Source: Marinobacter sp. LV10R510-11A (GTDB lineage Bacteria; Pseudomonadota; Gammaproteobacteria; Pseudomonadales; Oleiphilaceae). From it: a stretch of DNA of 64,000 nt. The DNA lies in assembly GCF_900215155.1 (NCBI RefSeq), contig NZ_LT907980.1, forward strand, positions 3,906,001 through 3,970,000. The letters are read 5' to 3'. How positions within the stretch are numbered: the first letter of the stretch is position 1; the number at the start of each line of letters is the position of its first letter. The position numbers were made by a program, and so were the translations under genes. Below are positions 61,671 through 64,000 of the stretch, piece after piece. The notes under the pieces were generated by a model. It was not told the DNA's origin. It was given only the letters and a program-made list of their open reading frames with translations, and searched no databases.

Positions 61671-62540
61671 TCAGAAAGCGATCTTCTCTCGCTCCCCAAT
61701 TCCAAGGTTTTTCCAAATGCTGATGCTGGGCTCAGCTTGGTTCAACGTATAAAAGTGCAACCCCGGCGCCCCGGCTTTCAGAAGCTTTTCACACATATTG
61801 GTGACCACTTCCTCACCGAACTTGCGAATGCTCTCTTTGTCATCGCCATAGGCTTCAAGCTGCTTGCGAATCCAGCGTGGTATTTCCGCACCACACATGT
61901 CAGAGAACCGCACCAAGTTTGAAAAGTTCACAATGGGCATAATGCCCGGCACCACCGGAATGGTTACCCCGAGCTTTTCCAAACGGTCGATAAAATAGAA
62001 GTAGCTGTCTGCATTAAAGAAGTACTGGGTAATGGCGCTGTTGGCGCCAGCCTCCACCTTACGGGCGAAGTTTTTCAGGTCTTCTTCAGCATTGCGGGCC
62101 TGGGGATGGAACTCCGGGTAGGCCGCTACTTCCAGATTAAAGTGATCGCCGCTGTGCTCGCGAATGAATTCAACCAGCTCGTTGGCGTACCGCATTTCGC
62201 CGGACGCCCCCATGCCAGAAGGCGTGTCACCCCGAAGGGCGACAATTCGGTTGATGCCGTTCTCTTTATACACGTCCAACAGTTCCGATATCTCTTCCCG
62301 CGTACCACCGACGCAGGAGAGATGTGGCGCTGTAGAAATGCCCTGCTTGTGCAGGTTGAGCACGGTTTCAATGGTGCGGTCCCGTGTGGAACCGCCCGCA
62401 CCGAAGGTGACCGAGAAAAAATCCGGATTCACCCCGGCAAGCTGATCACGAACCACTTGGAGTTTTTCTTTGCCCTGGTCTGTCTTGGGCGGGAAAAACT
62501 CAAAGCTGAAGCGGCGTTTGAACTGTTTCTGGGATTGCAT
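61671..62540 (-). CDS. metF: 5,10-methylenetetrahydrofolate reductase MetF
   Basis: FAD-dependent TIM-barrel enzyme of 289 residues supplying 5-methyl-THF for methionine synthesis. Seen: N-terminal RFSFEFFPPKTDQGKEKL, SVTFGAGGSTRDRT, GDTPSGMG, and a C-terminal LKAGAPGLHFYTLNQ. The length is close to E. coli MetF. It lies 12 bp after ahcY, the common ahcY-metF operon of pseudomonads and relatives, joining methyl supply with homocysteine recycling. Confidence 0.95.
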   Translation of the reverse strand: MQSQKQFKRRFSFEFFPPKTDQGKEKLQVVRDQLAGVNPDFFSVTFGAGGSTRDRTIETVLNLHKQGISTAPHLSCVGGTREEISELLDVYKENGINRIVALRGDTPSGMGASGEMRYANELVEFIREHSGDHFNLEVAAYPEFHPQARNAEEDLKNFARKVEAGANSAITQYFFNADSYFYFIDRLEKLGVTIPVVPGIMPIVNFSNLVRFSDMCGAEIPRWIRKQLEAYGDDKESIRKFGEEVVTNMCEKLLKAGAPGLHFYTLNQAEPSISIWKNLGIGEREKIAF

Positions 62541-62552
62541 CTTATTATCCGA

Positions 62553-63926
62553 TCAGTACTTGTAGCTTTCCGGCTTGTACGGGCCTTCGACCGGTACACC
62601 GATGTATTGCGCCTGCTCTGGGGTCATTTTGGTGATTACGCCACCAAAACCTTCCACCATGGCGCGGGCCACTTCTTCGTCCAAGTGCTTGGGCAGAACC
62701 TGCACATAAACACCCTTAGCGCGGGCGTCTTCCGGCAGATCTGCGAACTTGCGCTCGAACAGGTACATCTGTGCCAAAACCTGGTTGGCGAAGGAGCCGT
62801 CCATAATCCGTGAAGGGTGACCAGTGGCGTTGCCCAGGTTCACCAGGCGACCTTCGGAGAGCAGGATTAGGTGGTCGTTAACGGCTTTGTCGCGGTAGAT
62901 CACGTGAACCTGCGGCTTAACCTCGTCCCATTCCCAGTTCTTACGCATGTAGGCGGTATCGATTTCATTATCGAAGTGCCCAATGTTGCACACAACAGCG
63001 CCGTTCTTCAGGGCTTTAAGCATGTTCGCATCGCACACGTTCATGTTGCCGGTGGTGGTCACTAGAATGTCCGTGTTCTGCAGCAAGGCACGGTCTACGC
63101 CTGCTTCAGTGCCGGTGTTTACGCCGTTGAGGTAAGGCGAAACCACTTCAAAGCCGTCCATGCAGGCCTGCATGGCACAGATCGGGTCCGCTTCAGTGAT
63201 TTTCACGATCATGCCTTCCTGGCGTAGGGATGCAGCGGAGCCTTTGCCCACATCACCGTAACCGATAACCAGTGCTTTTTTGCCGGCCATCAGGTGGTCG
63301 GTACCACGCTTGATGGCGTCATTAAGGCTGTGGCGACAACCGTATTTGTTGTCGTTCTTGGATTTGGTAACGGCATCGTTCACGTTGATGGCCGGTACTT
63401 TCAGGGTACCGTCGCGCAGCATTTCCTGCAGGCGGTGTACGCCGGTGGTGGTTTCTTCCGTCACACCGTGGCAGTTAGCCAGAATTTCTGGGTACTTTTC
63501 ATGGAGCAGGGCAGTCAAATCGCCGCCGTCGTCCAGGATCATGTTGGGTTCCCAGCCTTCGATGTCTGCACCGATGGTGCGCTCGAGGCACCAGTCGTAT
63601 TCCTCGTCGGTTTCGCCTTTCCAGGCAAACACAGGGATGTTCTGCGCAGCGATAGCGGCGGCCGCCTGATCCTGAGTAGAGAAGATGTTGCAGGATGACC
63701 AGCGTACACCCGCGCCAAGTTCGATCAGTGTTTCGATCAGCACGGCTGTCTGGATGGTCATGTGAATGCAGCCCATAACGTTGGCGCCTTTCAGCGGCTG
63801 CTCTGCTTTGTACCTATTACGCAATGCCATCAAGGCCGGCATTTCGCCTTCGGCGATGTTAATTTCCTTGCGGCCCCAGTCTGCTAGGGAAATATCACGG
63901 ACTTTGAAGTCTTCGAAGTTGCTCAT
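62553..63926 (-). CDS. ahcY: Adenosylhomocysteinase AhcY
   Basis: NAD-dependent S-adenosylhomocysteine hydrolase of 457 residues; it splits SAH to adenosine and homocysteine. Seen: [36 protein letters not shown]-binding [15 protein letters not shown] (about residues 218-232), [11 protein letters not shown], and the C-terminal [10 protein letters not shown] that reaches the neighbour's NAD site. ATG at 63926 after CCGGAGAA. The 74 bases left upstream show a ribosome site but no complete SAH riboswitch; one could lie beyond the edge. Confidence 0.96.
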   Translation of the reverse strand: MSNFEDFKVRDISLADWGRKEINIAEGEMPALMALRNRYKAEQPLKGANVMGCIHMTIQTAVLIETLIELGAGVRWSSCNIFSTQDQAAAAIAAQNIPVFAWKGETDEEYDWCLERTIGADIEGWEPNMILDDGGDLTALLHEKYPEILANCHGVTEETTTGVHRLQEMLRDGTLKVPAINVNDAVTKSKNDNKYGCRHSLNDAIKRGTDHLMAGKKALVIGYGDVGKGSAASLRQEGMIVKITEADPICAMQACMDGFEVVSPYLNGVNTGTEAGVDRALLQNTDILVTTTGNMNVCDANMLKALKNGAVVCNIGHFDNEIDTAYMRKNWEWDEVKPQVHVIYRDKAVNDHLILLSEGRLVNLGNATGHPSRIMDGSFANQVLAQMYLFERKFADLPEDARAKGVYVQVLPKHLDEEVARAMVEGFGGVITKMTPEQAQYIGVPVEGPYKPESYKY

Positions 63927-64000
63927 TTAATGTTCTCCGGTTGGTTCTGTTTTGGCGCTTGGAATTATCAATACGCCTGAAAATTAGTTAGATACCAGCT

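Noticed and set aside
63927..64000. Possible SAH riboswitch upstream of ahcY
   Set aside because: Only 74 bases are available; they show a ribosome site but none of the conserved riboswitch core. It could lie beyond the edge.
1..64000. CRISPR arrays, tRNA or rRNA genes, transposases, phage genes
   Set aside because: No regularly spaced repeats with unique spacers, no cloverleaf-like segments with a CCA-type end and TTCRA loop, and no mobile-element proteins were seen on either strand.

Overview
The window looks like chromosome of a marine gammaproteobacterium, most probably Marinobacter or a very close relative. The clearest taxonomic marks are a wax-ester synthase (WS/DGAT) that strongly resembles my recollection of the Marinobacter WS2 enzymes, the yeaG/yeaH/ycgB (PrkA, DUF444, SpoVR) block, and the general gene content. 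I could not run a database search, so the genus call rests on recall.

About half of the window (1-36,100) is an anaerobic-respiration region. It holds a chemoreceptor with a NIT-type (nitrate/nitrite sensing) ectodomain cut by the left edge; ubiU-ubiV and, separately, ubiT, for O2-independent ubiquinone synthesis; a class III ribonucleotide reductase locus (nrdD, a separate glycyl-radical ORF, nrdG) under a cobalamin riboswitch and tandem NrdR boxes; narX-narL-ubiT; narK; narGHJI; a PpiC-type foldase; a DNR/FNR-type regulator; a small conserved-looking ORF; nosRZDFYL; moaA; and nsrR. Nitrate reduction and N2O reduction are thus encoded here with their two-component, Crp/Fnr-type and NO-responsive regulators and a molybdopterin gene. 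No nitrite reductase or NO reductase is present in the window. An FNR/DNR-like box lies at about -42 of both the ubiUV and narK promoters, and a near-perfect NarL 7-2-7 site lies in front of narG.

From 36,100 to 40,700 there is a lipid block: fatty-acid desaturase, its flavin/2Fe-2S electron-transfer partner (split by a frameshift), a TetR regulator with palindromic operators, and wax-ester synthase. From 40,850 to 57,700 come ordinary chromosomal genes: a BASS transporter, ycgB-yeaH-yeaG, tpm, a 2-hydroxyacid dehydrogenase, a three-lipoprotein cluster ending in lpoB, yihY, an HDOD protein, a DUF445 protein, rsmE, and bioA with a BirA-like operator. From 57,700 to 59,000 lies a small accessory patch: an orphan PAAR protein and a two-gene module that looks like an autoregulated toxin-antitoxin pair. 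The window ends with a polar amino-acid ABC transporter and metF-ahcY of the methyl cycle.

Three genes carry reading-frame lesions: nrdD (about 50 codons missing plus a frameshift), a small membrane protein (at a C5 tract), and the ferredoxin reductase (one base). Their number makes assembly or base-calling error a real alternative to true gene decay. Two GC-rich REP-like repeat islands (19,880-20,045 and 61,499-61,658) and a long perfect inverted repeat between nosZ and nosD are the main non-coding structures. No tRNA, rRNA, CRISPR array, transposase or phage gene was seen.
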